Of a stretch of 64,000 bases of DNA, positions 17,869 to 27,126 are shown piece by piece; position 1 is the stretch's first letter, and every line of letters starts with the position of its first letter. A program made the position numbers and the translations under genes. This stretch comes from an uncultured Lachnospiraceae bacterium (GTDB lineage: Bacteria; Bacillota; Clostridia; Lachnospirales; Lachnospiraceae). The stretch is taken from NCBI GenBank assembly GCA_945949085.1, contig CAMFDJ010000012.1, positions 1-64,000 of the forward strand. The letters run 5' to 3'. Below the pieces are notes generated by a model that was given only the letters and a program-made list of their open reading frames with translations, did not search any database and was not told where the DNA came from.

Positions 17869-18137
17869 TATTGACATCCTCCTTCCCATGGCATTGGCTC
17901 TAAAGCCCATGTCCATTCATTGCCACCCGGTTGCACACTGCTAACTGTCAGGGGACCATAGAGGAAGCTGTACTCTGCAAGCATCTGATTTTTCTTTCTA
18001 ATATAGTAATTGACATAATCGATTGCCTGTTTTTCGCAAGGATGCGTATCCAGATACAATGTCATTTCCACAATCACAAAATCAATCATGCTGATTTCTT
18101 TTAACATTTCTGACTTTGATTTATTGTTTTGCGTCAT
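17868..18137 (-). CDS. cotJB: spore coat protein CotJB
   Basis: The product has 89 residues from ATG 18137. This start overlaps the cotJA stop as ATGA and has AAGGAG 12 nt upstream; the ATG at 18149 abuts that site and is unlikely. The sequence has the CotJB pattern MLKEISMIDFVIVEMTLYL, then TYPxx-like THPCEKQAIDYVNYY and a C-terminal WPWE-like PMPWEGG. It is needed with CotJA for coat assembly of CotJC in Bacillus. Confidence 0.9.
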   Translation of the reverse strand: MTQNNKSKSEMLKEISMIDFVIVEMTLYLDTHPCEKQAIDYVNYYIRKKNQMLAEYSFLYGPLTVSSVQPGGNEWTWALEPMPWEGGCQ

Positions 18138-18307
18138 TTTTCTTTGCATCTCCTTCCTGTATATGGTCTGTTCAGTTCAGGAAAGAGCGTTCCTTCGCAG
18201 AAGGCTTCTGAGAGGCTTTCATATATTTTATCAATTTTCTGCCATGGAACATATGCCATTCCCACAGGAAACCGGTCGTTGGTAGTATCCTGATAATAGT
18301 TCTGCAT
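18134..18307 (-). CDS. cotJA: spore coat protein CotJA
   Basis: This short gene of 57 codons begins at ATG 18307 and ends at TGA 18134-18136. Its product contains PVGMAYVPWQKIDKIYE and a C-terminal LFPELNRPYTG, the recognisable CotJA signature (Ala-Tyr-Val-Pro-Trp-Gln, Leu-Phe-Pro-Leu). It overlaps cotJB by 4 bp. With cotJB and cotJC it forms a complete cotJABC operon. No sigma-E promoter could be assigned with confidence upstream. Confidence 0.88.
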   Translation of the reverse strand: MQNYYQDTTNDRFPVGMAYVPWQKIDKIYESLSEAFCEGTLFPELNRPYTGRRCKEK

Positions 18308-18404
18308 GATTTTCCACTTTCTGTTTTATTATCAGAATATGTTTGTATTCGTTCTTTTGTGATTTTTACCTATCAAATTAGCGGCATCTGACAGTCAAAA
18401 ATTC

Positions 18405-19829
18405 TTATACATCCCAAATGTTGTGGCGTATCATCCTTTTTTTTAATTTTTTCAGATCAAGAGGAATCAGGGGATAGAGATAGCCGTTCCCGCCTAAAGT
18501 CCTGTTGTTTACCATTTCCAGCAGGAAAATACCGATGCCTGCGATAAAGCCGTAAAGGCCGAACCATTGTGTCAGTATGAGAGTCAGAATGCGCATGAAT
18601 TTAATGGCGTAGGACAATTCGTAATTTGTCTGTGTATAATTGGCAATGGCAACAAATGCCATATACAGCATGACCTCCGAATTGAACCAGCCACTGCTGA
18701 CGGAGAAGTCTCCTACGACCAGGGCTGCAATGATACTGAGGGGTGTGGACAGCATATTGGGCGTGTTGACGGCTGCAAGCCGCAGACCGTCAAGTGCCAC
18801 CTCCAGAATCAAGAACTGCCAGATGACAGGAATATTCGCGGTATCCTTGAGCAGGATAAATTCAAATCCTGACGGTACCAGACCGGGATACAGAATAAAC
18901 AGCAGGTAAAGCGGCGTGATGAAAAAGGAGACAAGACCAATCAGAAATTTTGCCAGACGAAGGTAGGTTCCTGTGATTGGCGGAAAGTAGTAATCGTCTG
19001 CCTCCTCCAGAATGTCAAAAAGGGAAGTCGGAAGCACCATGGCCTGGGGAGAATTGTCCACCAGTACAATGATGTTGCCTTCCAGAATCTGGGCTGCCGC
19101 AGTATCGGGTCGTTCTGTGTAGCGGAATTTGGGAAAAGGGTTGAGCCATTTTTTGCCGTAGAGACATTCTGCCAGAGATTGCTGATTCATCGTCAGCGCA
19201 TCGATCCGGATCTGCTTCATCTTGCGCTTGAGATTCGTAAGGAGCTCCTTGTTGACGCGTCTGCCCATATAGACAATTGCAATGTCGGTATGAGATACTT
19301 CACCGATCTGCAGCATTTCCACATGAAGGTCTGTATCGCGTATTCGTCTTCGGATCAGGGCGGTATTAAATACGATGGTTTCCACGAAACCATCCTTGGA
19401 ACCGCGCAGTGTCTTGTCCTTATCCGGCTCATCAACACTTCTTGCAGGATAGGTTCTTGCATCCAGTAAGACCGCCTTTTGGAAACCGTCAATCAGTAAG
19501 ATGATCTGTCCGGATAATACAGCCGTCAGTATTTGGTCCTTGCGCTGTTCTAAATCCACTTCAACATACGGCATGTTTGTAAGCAGCATTTCAGACGGGT
19601 CTTTAGGCATTTCTTCCGGCTTGATATCCAGAAAATATTGCATGACCTTCTGCATCAGCTCATCCTTGCAGAAACCGTCAATGAAATAGAGCAAAGACTT
19701 CCTGCCACCGATCTCAATTTGCCGGTAGAGGACATCATAGTTGGCACCAACCTGTAATTTTTCGTCAAAATATGCTTTGTTTGCCGCAAGATCACTGCTG
19801 ATGCGGCTTTCTTTCACAATTGTTTCCAT
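18405..19829 (-). CDS. GerA/SpoVAF family spore germination protein
   Basis: The product has 474 residues. The soluble N-terminal half carries the GerA-family pattern LYFIDGF, VLSGQIILLIDG and VVxxP-like FVETIVFNTALIRRRI. The signature PFPKFRYTERPDTAAAQILE and ILVDNSPQAMVLP follow, then four to six membrane segments between about 285 and 450 and a basic tail. Such proteins sit in the spore inner membrane as germinant receptor A subunits or, for SpoVAF, as an associated channel component. The gene stands alone without B and C subunit genes, and the NPFPKFRYTERPD stretch favours SpoVAF. The subtype is not certain. Confidence 0.85.
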   Translation of the reverse strand: METIVKESRISSDLAANKAYFDEKLQVGANYDVLYRQIEIGGRKSLLYFIDGFCKDELMQKVMQYFLDIKPEEMPKDPSEMLLTNMPYVEVDLEQRKDQILTAVLSGQIILLIDGFQKAVLLDARTYPARSVDEPDKDKTLRGSKDGFVETIVFNTALIRRRIRDTDLHVEMLQIGEVSHTDIAIVYMGRRVNKELLTNLKRKMKQIRIDALTMNQQSLAECLYGKKWLNPFPKFRYTERPDTAAAQILEGNIIVLVDNSPQAMVLPTSLFDILEEADDYYFPPITGTYLRLAKFLIGLVSFFITPLYLLFILYPGLVPSGFEFILLKDTANIPVIWQFLILEVALDGLRLAAVNTPNMLSTPLSIIAALVVGDFSVSSGWFNSEVMLYMAFVAIANYTQTNYELSYAIKFMRILTLILTQWFGLYGFIAGIGIFLLEMVNNRTLGGNGYLYPLIPLDLKKLKKRMIRHNIWDV

Positions 19830-19965
19830 GTGGTTTATATCACCTCGTATTTCGCGATCATTTCATGAATTTAATCACAGTATGTACAAAAAATGAGAAA
19901 TCATGTATCGCATCAAACAAAAACATGATAAGATAGAAACAGCATAAGAAAAAGGAGCACAGAAA

Positions 19966-20397
19966 ATGGAAACGATCAAGATTCAATATTTGGATGATTC
20001 AATTGAGAAATTGACGTATATCGACGGAAAATCCGACTGGATTGATTTGCGCAGTGCAGTTGATGTGACGCTAAAAGCAGGCGAGTTTGGGCTGATTCAC
20101 CTGGGAGTGGCAATGCAATTGCCAAAGGGGTATGAGGCACATGTCGTACCGCGCAGCTCAACCTATAAAAATTTCGGTATCATTCAGACAAATCATTGTG
20201 GCATCATTGACAATACGTACTGCGGGCCGAATGACTGGTGGTACATGCCTGTCTATGCACTGCGTGACACACAGATCCATAAGAATGACAGAATCTGTCA
20301 GTTCAGAATTGAGAAGAATCAGCCGGAGCTGGTGTTTGAGGAGACTGAGCTTCAGGGAATTGATCGTGGAGGAATCGGTAGCACCGGCACCAAATGA
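19966..20397 (+). CDS. dut: dUTP diphosphatase
   Basis: The product has 143 residues, normal for trimeric dUTPases. Motif order is clear: DWIDLRSA (I), [13 protein letters not shown] (II), [12 protein letters not shown] (III), [11 protein letters not shown] (IV) and the Gly-rich C-terminal arm RGGIGSTG (V). It hydrolyses dUTP to dUMP, keeping uracil out of DNA and supplying dTMP synthesis. AAAGGAG lies 8 nt upstream of the start. It is chromosomal and separate from the prophage. It is divergent from the germination gene. Confidence 0.95.
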   Translation: METIKIQYLDDSIEKLTYIDGKSDWIDLRSAVDVTLKAGEFGLIHLGVAMQLPKGYEAHVVPRSSTYKNFGIIQTNHCGIIDNTYCGPNDWWYMPVYALRDTQIHKNDRICQFRIEKNQPELVFEETELQGIDRGGIGSTGTK

Positions 20398-20590
20398 TCA
20401 TACAGTTTTATTGCAAAATCGGAGCAAAAACAAGCAGAATTGGACCCGGTTGGTCAGTTGCTTTCCGATGGGAATCATGTTAAAATATAGGAACATGGTG
20501 AAAGTATACAGAGGGTTCACGGGAAATTATCGGTCCTGTGATGCGAGAGAGCATAGTACACAAAAAATCAATGAAAGTTTGTGTAGTATG

Positions 20591-20619
20591 TTTACAAAAA
20601 TCGTCTACCCGAGTATAAT
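20591..20619 (+). promoter_or_regulatory. sigma-A promoter of the SHOCT gene
   Basis: TTTACA (20591-20596), a 17-bp spacer and a consensus TATAAT (20614-20619) lie 74 bp upstream of the start. Nothing else is visible in the 20398-20692 gap. Confidence 0.75.
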
Positions 20620-20692
20620 ATTTTATGGTAAGATAATATAAGTAAAAATATTATCAGAGTGTGAGAATAACAATAGATATGGGAGTGAGTTT

Positions 20693-21397
20693 ATGAAATG
20701 TTTAATTTGTGGAAGCGAATCTTCCAATGAAGTATGTAACAAATGTATTCGCTTAGAGAAAATTCTCTATCAGAAAGAATGGTCCTTTAAAGAGGGAATG
20801 CTTCTCAAGAAGACAGAGGATTATCGTGTAGCTGTATCTAATCTGCGTATCAGCGGCAGACTTGCAATCAGCGATAACCCCAAAGGATTAAACTCAAGGA
20901 TTGATAATATTTCGCATTATCTTCTCAATGTGAAGGAATGTTCACAGGTTACATATTCAGGCAAAAAGACACTTATGGTGACACTTGAGGGCACAGGAAG
21001 TCAGAAGTATACCAGATATCTGTTTTTACCCGGTTTCGAAGAGGGCGATCAGTTTGTTAATGCTATCTTTGATGCAAAGAATAAGGCAGCATCCCTGACA
21101 GAGCGTATTCGTCAGAGCAATGGCATGGCATCAGCTTCTCCGGTTTCAGCGCCTTCATCGTCGGATTCCGCAGTAAGAGCGGCAGCGGCTCCAAAGCCTG
21201 TTATGCCGGCGGCACCGACACCGTCAGCACCTTCCGGAATGCCGAATACAACAGATACGGTTGCTTTGGCAGGTATTGCAGAGGATATTTCAGAATTTGA
21301 GACAAAGATCAAAAAGCTTAAGGTATTGCGTGATAACGGAATCCTGAGTGATGAAGAATACGAAGCAGAAAAGAAAAAACTTGTCAGCATTTTCTAG
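20693..21397 (+). CDS. zinc-ribbon/SHOCT domain protein
   Basis: The product has 234 residues. The N-terminus has a small CxxC...CxxC motif (CLICGSESSNEVCNKC). The middle (about 35-140) is beta-rich, of the kind seen in short PH-like bacterial domains (DYRVAVSNLRISGRLAIS). An Ala/Pro/Ser linker covers about 145-190. The C-terminus is a SHOCT helix-turn-helix-like module, IKKLKVLRDNGILSDEEYE, which mediates oligomerisation or binding in many unrelated proteins. A strong promoter and a terminator frame it as a single-gene unit. Function unknown. Confidence 0.8.
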   Translation: MKCLICGSESSNEVCNKCIRLEKILYQKEWSFKEGMLLKKTEDYRVAVSNLRISGRLAISDNPKGLNSRIDNISHYLLNVKECSQVTYSGKKTLMVTLEGTGSQKYTRYLFLPGFEEGDQFVNAIFDAKNKAASLTERIRQSNGMASASPVSAPSSSDSAVRAAAAPKPVMPAAPTPSAPSGMPNTTDTVALAGIAEDISEFETKIKKLKVLRDNGILSDEEYEAEKKKLVSIF

Positions 21398-21408
21398 TAA
21401 GTGAATGG

Positions 21409-21435
21409 GAGCTGCCCTTTGGGCAGCTCTTTGTT
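21409..21435 (+). terminator. intrinsic terminator after SHOCT gene
   Basis: A perfect 9-bp stem GAGCTGCCC / GGGCAGCTC with a TTT loop is followed by TTTGTT. Confidence 0.85.
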
Positions 21436-21580
21436 ATGTTTACGCAAGAGTATGACAGTAATAGGAGCATGTGAATTGGCACATTTGGATATGTACAATC
21501 TGCCAAGAATAAAAACTTGATTTTCATGTTTGTTTATGTCACAATTAAAATGTTGTGAAAAAGACAAAATGGAGGACATT

Positions 21581-23086
21581 ATGAGAGGTATCGATACACA
21601 GGTGCGCAAGGTGCGTAAGCAGGTGTTTAAGGAAATCGCAAATCTGGCATATCATTCTGATAATCTGACCGATGATATGGAAGCACTTCCGTATAAGCTT
21701 GTCCCGGGCGATGACAATGAATACTGGGAAAGTGTTTATCGCGAGCGTGCTGTTGTCCGCGAGCGGATTCGTCTGGCGATGGGTATGTCACTGCGACCTG
21801 AAGATACACCGGTACACGTATCACAGGGCGTAGAGGAAAGCAATATTGCAGAAAAATATTATGAACCGCCTCTTTTGCAGGTAATTCCATCGGCTTGTAA
21901 TGCATGTCCGGAAAATAGGTATGAGGTAACGAATAAATGTATGGGATGTCTGGCGCATCCATGTAACGAGGTTTGCCCGCGCGGTGCCATCTCCATGAAA
22001 AACGGTCGCTCTGTGATCGATCAGGAGAAATGCATCAAATGCGGAAAATGTAAATCTGTCTGCCCTTATGATGCGATTTCGCATCAGGTACGCCCCTGTG
22101 CCGGTGCATGCGGTGTGGGCGCGATTAAAAACGACGCAAAGGGTCGCGCAAAGATCGATACTGATCTGTGTGTGTCTTGCGGACAATGTATGGTGAGTTG
22201 TCCGTTTGGTGCGATCGCGGATAAATCACAGATATTCCAGCTGATTCGCGCCATGCAGTCCGGCAAGGAGATCATCGCACAGGTGGCACCTGCTTTTGTG
22301 GGACAGTTTGGAAAGAATGTGACGCCGAATCAATTTAAGACGGCACTCAAACAGCTGGGGTTTTCTGATGTCTATGAAACGGCAATCGGAGCGGATCTTG
22401 GTGCAATGACTGAGGCAGACCATTATGTAAAGGAGGTAGCGACAGGAGAGCTGCCATTCCTTCTGACAAGCTGCTGTCCGTCCTGGTCCATGCTTGCAAA
22501 GAAGTTCTTTCCGGAGACGATCGATAATATTTCCAATGCACTTACCCCGATGGTCGCTACAGCGCGCGTGATCAAGGAGCAGCATCCCGATGCAAGTGTT
22601 GTATTCATTGGTCCTTGTGCGTCAAAGAAGCTGGAGGCATCACGCAGGACGGTCAGATCCGATGTGGATTTTGTCATCACTTTTGAAGAGCTTGCAGGTA
22701 TGTTTGAAGCAAAAGGGATTGTGCTGGAAGACATTGAGGCAAAGGACGAGATGGAAGACGCAACCGGAGCAGGCCGTGGATATGGCGTGGCAGGCGGTGT
22801 AGCAGCGGCCATCGAGGATTGTATCAGGGAATACTATCCGGATACGGTTGTGAACATTGAGCATGCGGAGAGTCTTGCAGAATGTAAAAAGATGTTGATG
22901 CTCGCCAAGATGGGCAAAAAGAACGGCTGCCTGATTGAAGGTATGGCATGTCCGGGAGGCTGTGTCGCAGGTGCGGGTACAAATATTGCCATTCCACAGG
23001 CGACCAAAGAGGTAAATGGATTTAAAGCCACATCCAAAGTGAAGCTTCCGATGATGGATCAGGAAGAATCACATGGACAGGTATGA
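21581..23086 (+). CDS. monomeric [FeFe]-hydrogenase with 4Fe-4S ferredoxin domain
   Basis: The product has 501 residues from ATG 21581; GGAGG lies 5 nt upstream, and the earlier in-frame ATG at 21530 has no site. Cys motifs for [4Fe-4S] clusters cover about 105-210 (CxxC repeats such as [12 protein letters not shown] and [12 protein letters not shown]). The H-cluster domain has all three signatures: [16 protein letters not shown] and [12 protein letters not shown]. The Ser after TSCCP and the long N-terminal cluster region suit the group B-like hydrogenases of anaerobes. It would oxidise ferredoxin with H2 release, or the reverse. Maturation genes (hydEFG) are not in the window. gltX follows by 26 bp. 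Confidence 0.9.
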   Translation: MRGIDTQVRKVRKQVFKEIANLAYHSDNLTDDMEALPYKLVPGDDNEYWESVYRERAVVRERIRLAMGMSLRPEDTPVHVSQGVEESNIAEKYYEPPLLQVIPSACNACPENRYEVTNKCMGCLAHPCNEVCPRGAISMKNGRSVIDQEKCIKCGKCKSVCPYDAISHQVRPCAGACGVGAIKNDAKGRAKIDTDLCVSCGQCMVSCPFGAIADKSQIFQLIRAMQSGKEIIAQVAPAFVGQFGKNVTPNQFKTALKQLGFSDVYETAIGADLGAMTEADHYVKEVATGELPFLLTSCCPSWSMLAKKFFPETIDNISNALTPMVATARVIKEQHPDASVVFIGPCASKKLEASRRTVRSDVDFVITFEELAGMFEAKGIVLEDIEAKDEMEDATGAGRGYGVAGGVAAAIEDCIREYYPDTVVNIEHAESLAECKKMLMLAKMGKKNGCLIEGMACPGGCVAGAGTNIAIPQATKEVNGFKATSKVKLPMMDQEESHGQV

Positions 23087-23111
23087 TAGAAGACAGATGG
23101 AGGTTTGGAAC

Positions 23112-24599
23112 ATGAGTAAAGTGAGAACCAGATTTGCACCCAGCCCGACAGGAAGGATGCATGTGGGAAATTTGCGTACGGCATTGTATGCGTATCTGAT
23201 TACAAAACATGAGGGAGGAGATTTTATTCTCCGCATTGAGGATACCGATCAGGTCAGAGAGGTGGAAGGTGCGGTGGATATCATTTACCGCACACTGGAA
23301 AAGACCGGACTTAAGCATGATGAAGGACCGGATATCGATAAAGGATATGGTCCCTATGTACAGAGTGAGAGACAAAAAAGCGGCATGTATCTGGAATATG
23401 CAAAAAAACTGATTGAGCAGGGAGATGCCTATTATTGTTTCTGCGATGAGGCCAGACTGGAAACGTTGCATCAGGTGATCACCACAGAGAGCGGTGAGAC
23501 AAAGGAAATCAGCATTTACGATAAGCATTGTCTTTCCCTGTCTAAGGAGGAGATTGAGGCAAATCTGGCAGCCGGAAAGCCGTATGTCATTCGCCTGAAT
23601 GTACCGAGAGAGGGTACGACATCCTTTGAGGACGAGCTGTATGGAACCATTACCGTAAACAATGCGGAGCTTGATGATATGATTCTGATCAAATCAGACG
23701 GATATCCGACCTATAATTTTGCCAATGTCATCGACGACCATCTGATGAAGATCACACATGTAGTCAGGGGAAATGAATATTTATCCTCTTCCCCAAAATA
23801 TAACCGTCTGTATGAGGCATTTGGCTGGGAGGTGCCAAAATATGTGCATTGCCCGCTGATCACGGACGAAGAGCATCACAAATTATCAAAGAGATGCGGT
23901 CATTCCTCCTATGAGGATCTCGTGGATCAGGGATTTGTGACGGAGGCGATTGTCAACTTTGTGGCACTTTTGGGCTGGAGTCCTTCCTCCAATGAAGAGA
24001 TTTTTTCTCTGGAAGAGCTGGTGGAGCAGTTTGATTATCATCATATTTCCAAATCTCCGGCGGTATTTGATTATACCAAGCTCAGATGGATGAATGGCGA
24101 ATATATCAAAAAGATGGATTTTGACCGTTTCTATGAGATGGCACTTCCCTATATCAAAGAAGTGATCACAAAGGATCTGGATCTTGTAAAGATTGCGCAG
24201 ATGGTCAAAACCAGAATCGAAGTATTTCCGGATATCAGAGATCTGATTGATTTCTTTGAGATGTTACCGGAATATGATGTGGCTATGTACACACATAAAA
24301 AGATGAAGACAACGACGCAGTCCTCTCTGGAGGTTCTGACAGAGCTTCTGCCGATTTTAGAGGAGCAGGAGGATTACAGTAACGATGCGTTGTATGCTAC
24401 ACTGCTTACTTATGTAGAGAAAAAGGGCTGCAAGAACGGCTATGCGATGTGGCCGGTCAGAACTGCTGTTTCCGGCAAGCAGATGACTCCTGCCGGAGCG
24501 ACAGAGATCATGGAGGTTCTGGGAAAAGAAGAATCGCTTGCACGTATCAGAAAGGCTATTGCACTTTTGGAAAGTGCATGTGACAGCGTAAATGCATGA
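23112..24599 (+). CDS. gltX: glutamyl-tRNA synthetase
   Basis: The product has 495 residues from ATG 23112, preceded by GGAGG 8 nt upstream; the in-frame ATG at 23073 overlaps the hydrogenase gene. Class I synthetase motifs are present: the HIGH-type [17 protein letters not shown], and the KMSKS-type HKLSKRCG. It charges tRNA-Glu, and in organisms lacking GlnRS may also mischarge tRNA-Gln for amidation. Its 3' end overlaps the helicase gene by 8 bp, implying a shared transcript hydrogenase-gltX-helicase. Confidence 0.96.
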   Translation: MSKVRTRFAPSPTGRMHVGNLRTALYAYLITKHEGGDFILRIEDTDQVREVEGAVDIIYRTLEKTGLKHDEGPDIDKGYGPYVQSERQKSGMYLEYAKKLIEQGDAYYCFCDEARLETLHQVITTESGETKEISIYDKHCLSLSKEEIEANLAAGKPYVIRLNVPREGTTSFEDELYGTITVNNAELDDMILIKSDGYPTYNFANVIDDHLMKITHVVRGNEYLSSSPKYNRLYEAFGWEVPKYVHCPLITDEEHHKLSKRCGHSSYEDLVDQGFVTEAIVNFVALLGWSPSSNEEIFSLEELVEQFDYHHISKSPAVFDYTKLRWMNGEYIKKMDFDRFYEMALPYIKEVITKDLDLVKIAQMVKTRIEVFPDIRDLIDFFEMLPEYDVAMYTHKKMKTTTQSSLEVLTELLPILEEQEDYSNDALYATLLTYVEKKGCKNGYAMWPVRTAVSGKQMTPAGATEIMEVLGKEESLARIRKAIALLESACDSVNA

Positions 24600-26613
24600 G
24601 AATAGTGCGCAGCAAAAGGCTGCGCTGCACCTGACGGGACCGCTGCTTTTGATAGCGGGTCCCGGCAGCGGCAAAACGACAGTCATCACCAAAAGAATAC
24701 AGAATCTGATTACCCTCCATGGTATCAGTCCGCATCGTATTTTGGTCATTACCTTTACGAGGGCAGCGGCTATGGAAATGAAGACGCGCAGCAGTCAGAT
24801 TTGCCTGCAGGCAGGAGGCGCAGCCTTTGGTACCTTTCATTCTGTATTTTATCATATCTTACGTCAAAATCCCCGCTTTCGGGAATTTTCCCTACTCGAT
24901 ACAATGGAAAAAGAAAAAATATTGCAAGGTCTTTTGCTGCTCCATGGCATACAAAAGGAAGAACTTTGGATTGCGATGGAAGAGGTGGAGAGACTTTTGA
25001 CACTTGTCAAAAACAGTGGTATGGACATAGATTTTTTGCATACCATGCAGGCAGAACAGCTGTGGAGAGCGGCACAGATTTGCAATGCAGACGCAGAAAA
25101 AAGAGAACGGTATTGCCGGATTGTTGCATCATACCGGGAGGAATGTGTCTTGCAAAAAAAACTTGACTTTGATGACATGCTGGTATATTGCAAAGAAATC
25201 CTGACAGAAGATCCTGTTTTTCGCAGACAGTGGCAGGAACGTTTTTCTTATATTCTTGTGGATGAATTTCAAGATATCAATCGGGCACAGTTTGAGGTGC
25301 TGCGGCTTCTTAGCAAAGAACCGTATAATATCTTTGCAGTAGGTGATGATGACCAGGCCATCTATGGGTTCAGAGGTTCGGATCCGTCCTTTATGAAGTG
25401 CTTTCAGGAAGTTTTTCCGGGGTGCATTACCATGCAGCTCACAAACAATTATCGCAGCAGCAGGGAAATTGTGGATGCGGCCGGAGCGTGTATCAGCCAT
25501 AATCAGAATCGCTTTCCAAAGGAAATCATGGCTGTCAGCAGGGAAAAAGGAGAGTTTTCCATAAAAAGGTTTACTGATAGGAAGCAGGAGGATGAGTGGC
25601 TGGCGGAGGCCTGTAAGGAGGCTGTCATGTACTCTGTCGCCATTTTGGTGCGGACCAATCAGGCAGTTGCCTATTATGAGGCGCTTTTGAGCCGAGTGGA
25701 TTTTTCCGGACCGGATGATGCCAAGAGAGGGGAAAGGGACGGTGAAAAGAACGGTGGAATGGATGGCACAGGGGATGTGACAAAAGAAGCATGGCATGAG
25801 GGAGTTGCAGGCGATATCCTTGCTATTTTGCAGTTTGCGCTGGGCAAGCGGGATAGAGAGCAGTTCTTTCGTTTTATGAACAAACCGCAGCGCGGTATCA
25901 GCAGGATTGCAGTCAGTGAGCAGGTTTCTTTTGCGCAGCTAAGGCAGACCTATGGTCATAGCAGGCAGATGGTACAAAAGATTACAAAACTGGAGCAGGA
26001 GCTGTTGTTTTTGGCTGATCTGCCGCCTTTTGGGGCGGTACAATATATTTTTTCCGTGATGGGCTATGAAAAGTATGTACAGACCTGTGACTGTCAAAGG
26101 GTAAAGGAACGAATTTGTATGATGCGAACCATGGATGAGCTGAAAGAACATGCCAGAGCATACGAATCGTTGCCAGATTATGTGCAGTGGCTGCAAACAT
26201 GCGAGTGCACTGATGCGGGAAGAAACGGTATCGGGAAAGGAGAAAACGGAAGAAAAAACGGAAGAAATAACGGAAGATACAATGATAGAAGCAGGAGAAG
26301 AGAGGGCGAAAGAGGCAGCGAGGGAGGAGGCATACAGATTATGACTTATCATGGTGCAAAAGGGCTGGAATTTGATACGGTGTTTTTGCCGGATGTGCGC
26401 GACGGCGTTGTGCCACGCGGCAGAATGCTGACGCAGGAAGAACTTGAAGAGGAGAGAAGAATGTTTTATGTCGCTATGACAAGGGCAAAAAGAAACCTGT
26501 ATATCTCCTATAGTGGGGATATACAGGCTGATGACCGAAAGTCTGTCTTTATCCGTGAACTTGAGGAAAATGATGAAAAAACAACCCGTGAAACAAAGCC
26601 GCAAAATATCTGA
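24592..26613 (+). CDS. UvrD/Rep-type ATP-dependent DNA helicase
   Basis: The product has 673 residues. SF1A motifs are complete: Walker [23 protein letters not shown] (II), [14 protein letters not shown] (III), [10 protein letters not shown] (IV), [18 protein letters not shown] (V) and [17 protein letters not shown] (VI). It would unwind DNA 3'-5' in repair or replication restart. Two hydrophilic low-complexity inserts (about residues 375-395 and 540-580, the second rich in Gly-Arg-Asn repeats) make it longer than minimal homologues. The start overlaps gltX. It is not a full PcrA: the order is conserved but the C-terminal extension is missing. Confidence 0.9.
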   Translation: MHENSAQQKAALHLTGPLLLIAGPGSGKTTVITKRIQNLITLHGISPHRILVITFTRAAAMEMKTRSSQICLQAGGAAFGTFHSVFYHILRQNPRFREFSLLDTMEKEKILQGLLLLHGIQKEELWIAMEEVERLLTLVKNSGMDIDFLHTMQAEQLWRAAQICNADAEKRERYCRIVASYREECVLQKKLDFDDMLVYCKEILTEDPVFRRQWQERFSYILVDEFQDINRAQFEVLRLLSKEPYNIFAVGDDDQAIYGFRGSDPSFMKCFQEVFPGCITMQLTNNYRSSREIVDAAGACISHNQNRFPKEIMAVSREKGEFSIKRFTDRKQEDEWLAEACKEAVMYSVAILVRTNQAVAYYEALLSRVDFSGPDDAKRGERDGEKNGGMDGTGDVTKEAWHEGVAGDILAILQFALGKRDREQFFRFMNKPQRGISRIAVSEQVSFAQLRQTYGHSRQMVQKITKLEQELLFLADLPPFGAVQYIFSVMGYEKYVQTCDCQRVKERICMMRTMDELKEHARAYESLPDYVQWLQTCECTDAGRNGIGKGENGRKNGRNNGRYNDRSRRREGERGSEGGGIQIMTYHGAKGLEFDTVFLPDVRDGVVPRGRMLTQEELEEERRMFYVAMTRAKRNLYISYSGDIQADDRKSVFIRELEENDEKTTRETKPQNI

Positions 26614-26649
26614 TGTCTCCGGAAACAAACGGAAACTTCTGACAATGTT

Positions 26650-26973
26650 TTACAGTAGCTCATCAAATTCTGCGTTGTCCAGATATTCATCAAAGGCATC
26701 CGAAACAGCTTCGTATTCCTGATCGTCCTCTATATAGCGAAGCACCGGCTCTGCGTTTGGATCATTCTCATCTTCACTGTAGCCGTAGATCCAGACCTCG
26801 CCGTCCTCGTTTTCGCCGCACTCATCCAGCGGCAGCAATACGATATAATCCTTCTCATCTACTGTCAGAATGGTAATGACCGCACAATCTACGCTGCTCC
26901 CGTCCTCCATCTCGAGGGAGACTGTCATTTCCTCTTCGTAATCCGGTGCGGTAACAATTTCTTTTTTGCTCAT
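26650..26973 (-). CDS. DUF1292 family protein
   Basis: The product has 107 residues and is very acidic. It has the DUF1292 pattern: VSLEMEDGSSVDCAVITIL, then YIVLLPLDE and a C-terminal RYIEDDQEYEAVSDAFDEY. Relatives are common small Firmicute proteins, often near alaS/ruvX-type genes; the function is not established. Here it converges on the helicase gene. AAGGAG lies 7 nt upstream of the start. Confidence 0.85.
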   Translation of the reverse strand: MSKKEIVTAPDYEEEMTVSLEMEDGSSVDCAVITILTVDEKDYIVLLPLDECGENEDGEVWIYGYSEDENDPNAEPVLRYIEDDQEYEAVSDAFDEYLDNAEFDELL

Positions 26974-27046
26974 GTGTTGACTCCTTTATGCATTTGCCAT
27001 GTTTTAGAAAAATGTATAACTTATGCATTTATAATAGCATGAAGTG

Positions 27047-27055
27047 TGGTATAAT
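27047..27055 (+). promoter_or_regulatory. extended -10 promoter element of the GH13-like gene
   Basis: TGGTATAAT is a consensus extended -10, about 70 bp upstream of the start at 27127. No good -35 is visible. Confidence 0.5.
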
Positions 27056-27126
27056 GAAACAGAAAATGCACATTATTTTTATGGCATCCGATAAGACGGC
27101 TGATTATGACACCTAAGGAGAATTAC

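Noticed and set aside
19830..19960. Forespore sigma-G promoter for the germination gene
   Set aside because: A CATACT box is present on the minus strand, but no matching -35 at the right distance could be found.
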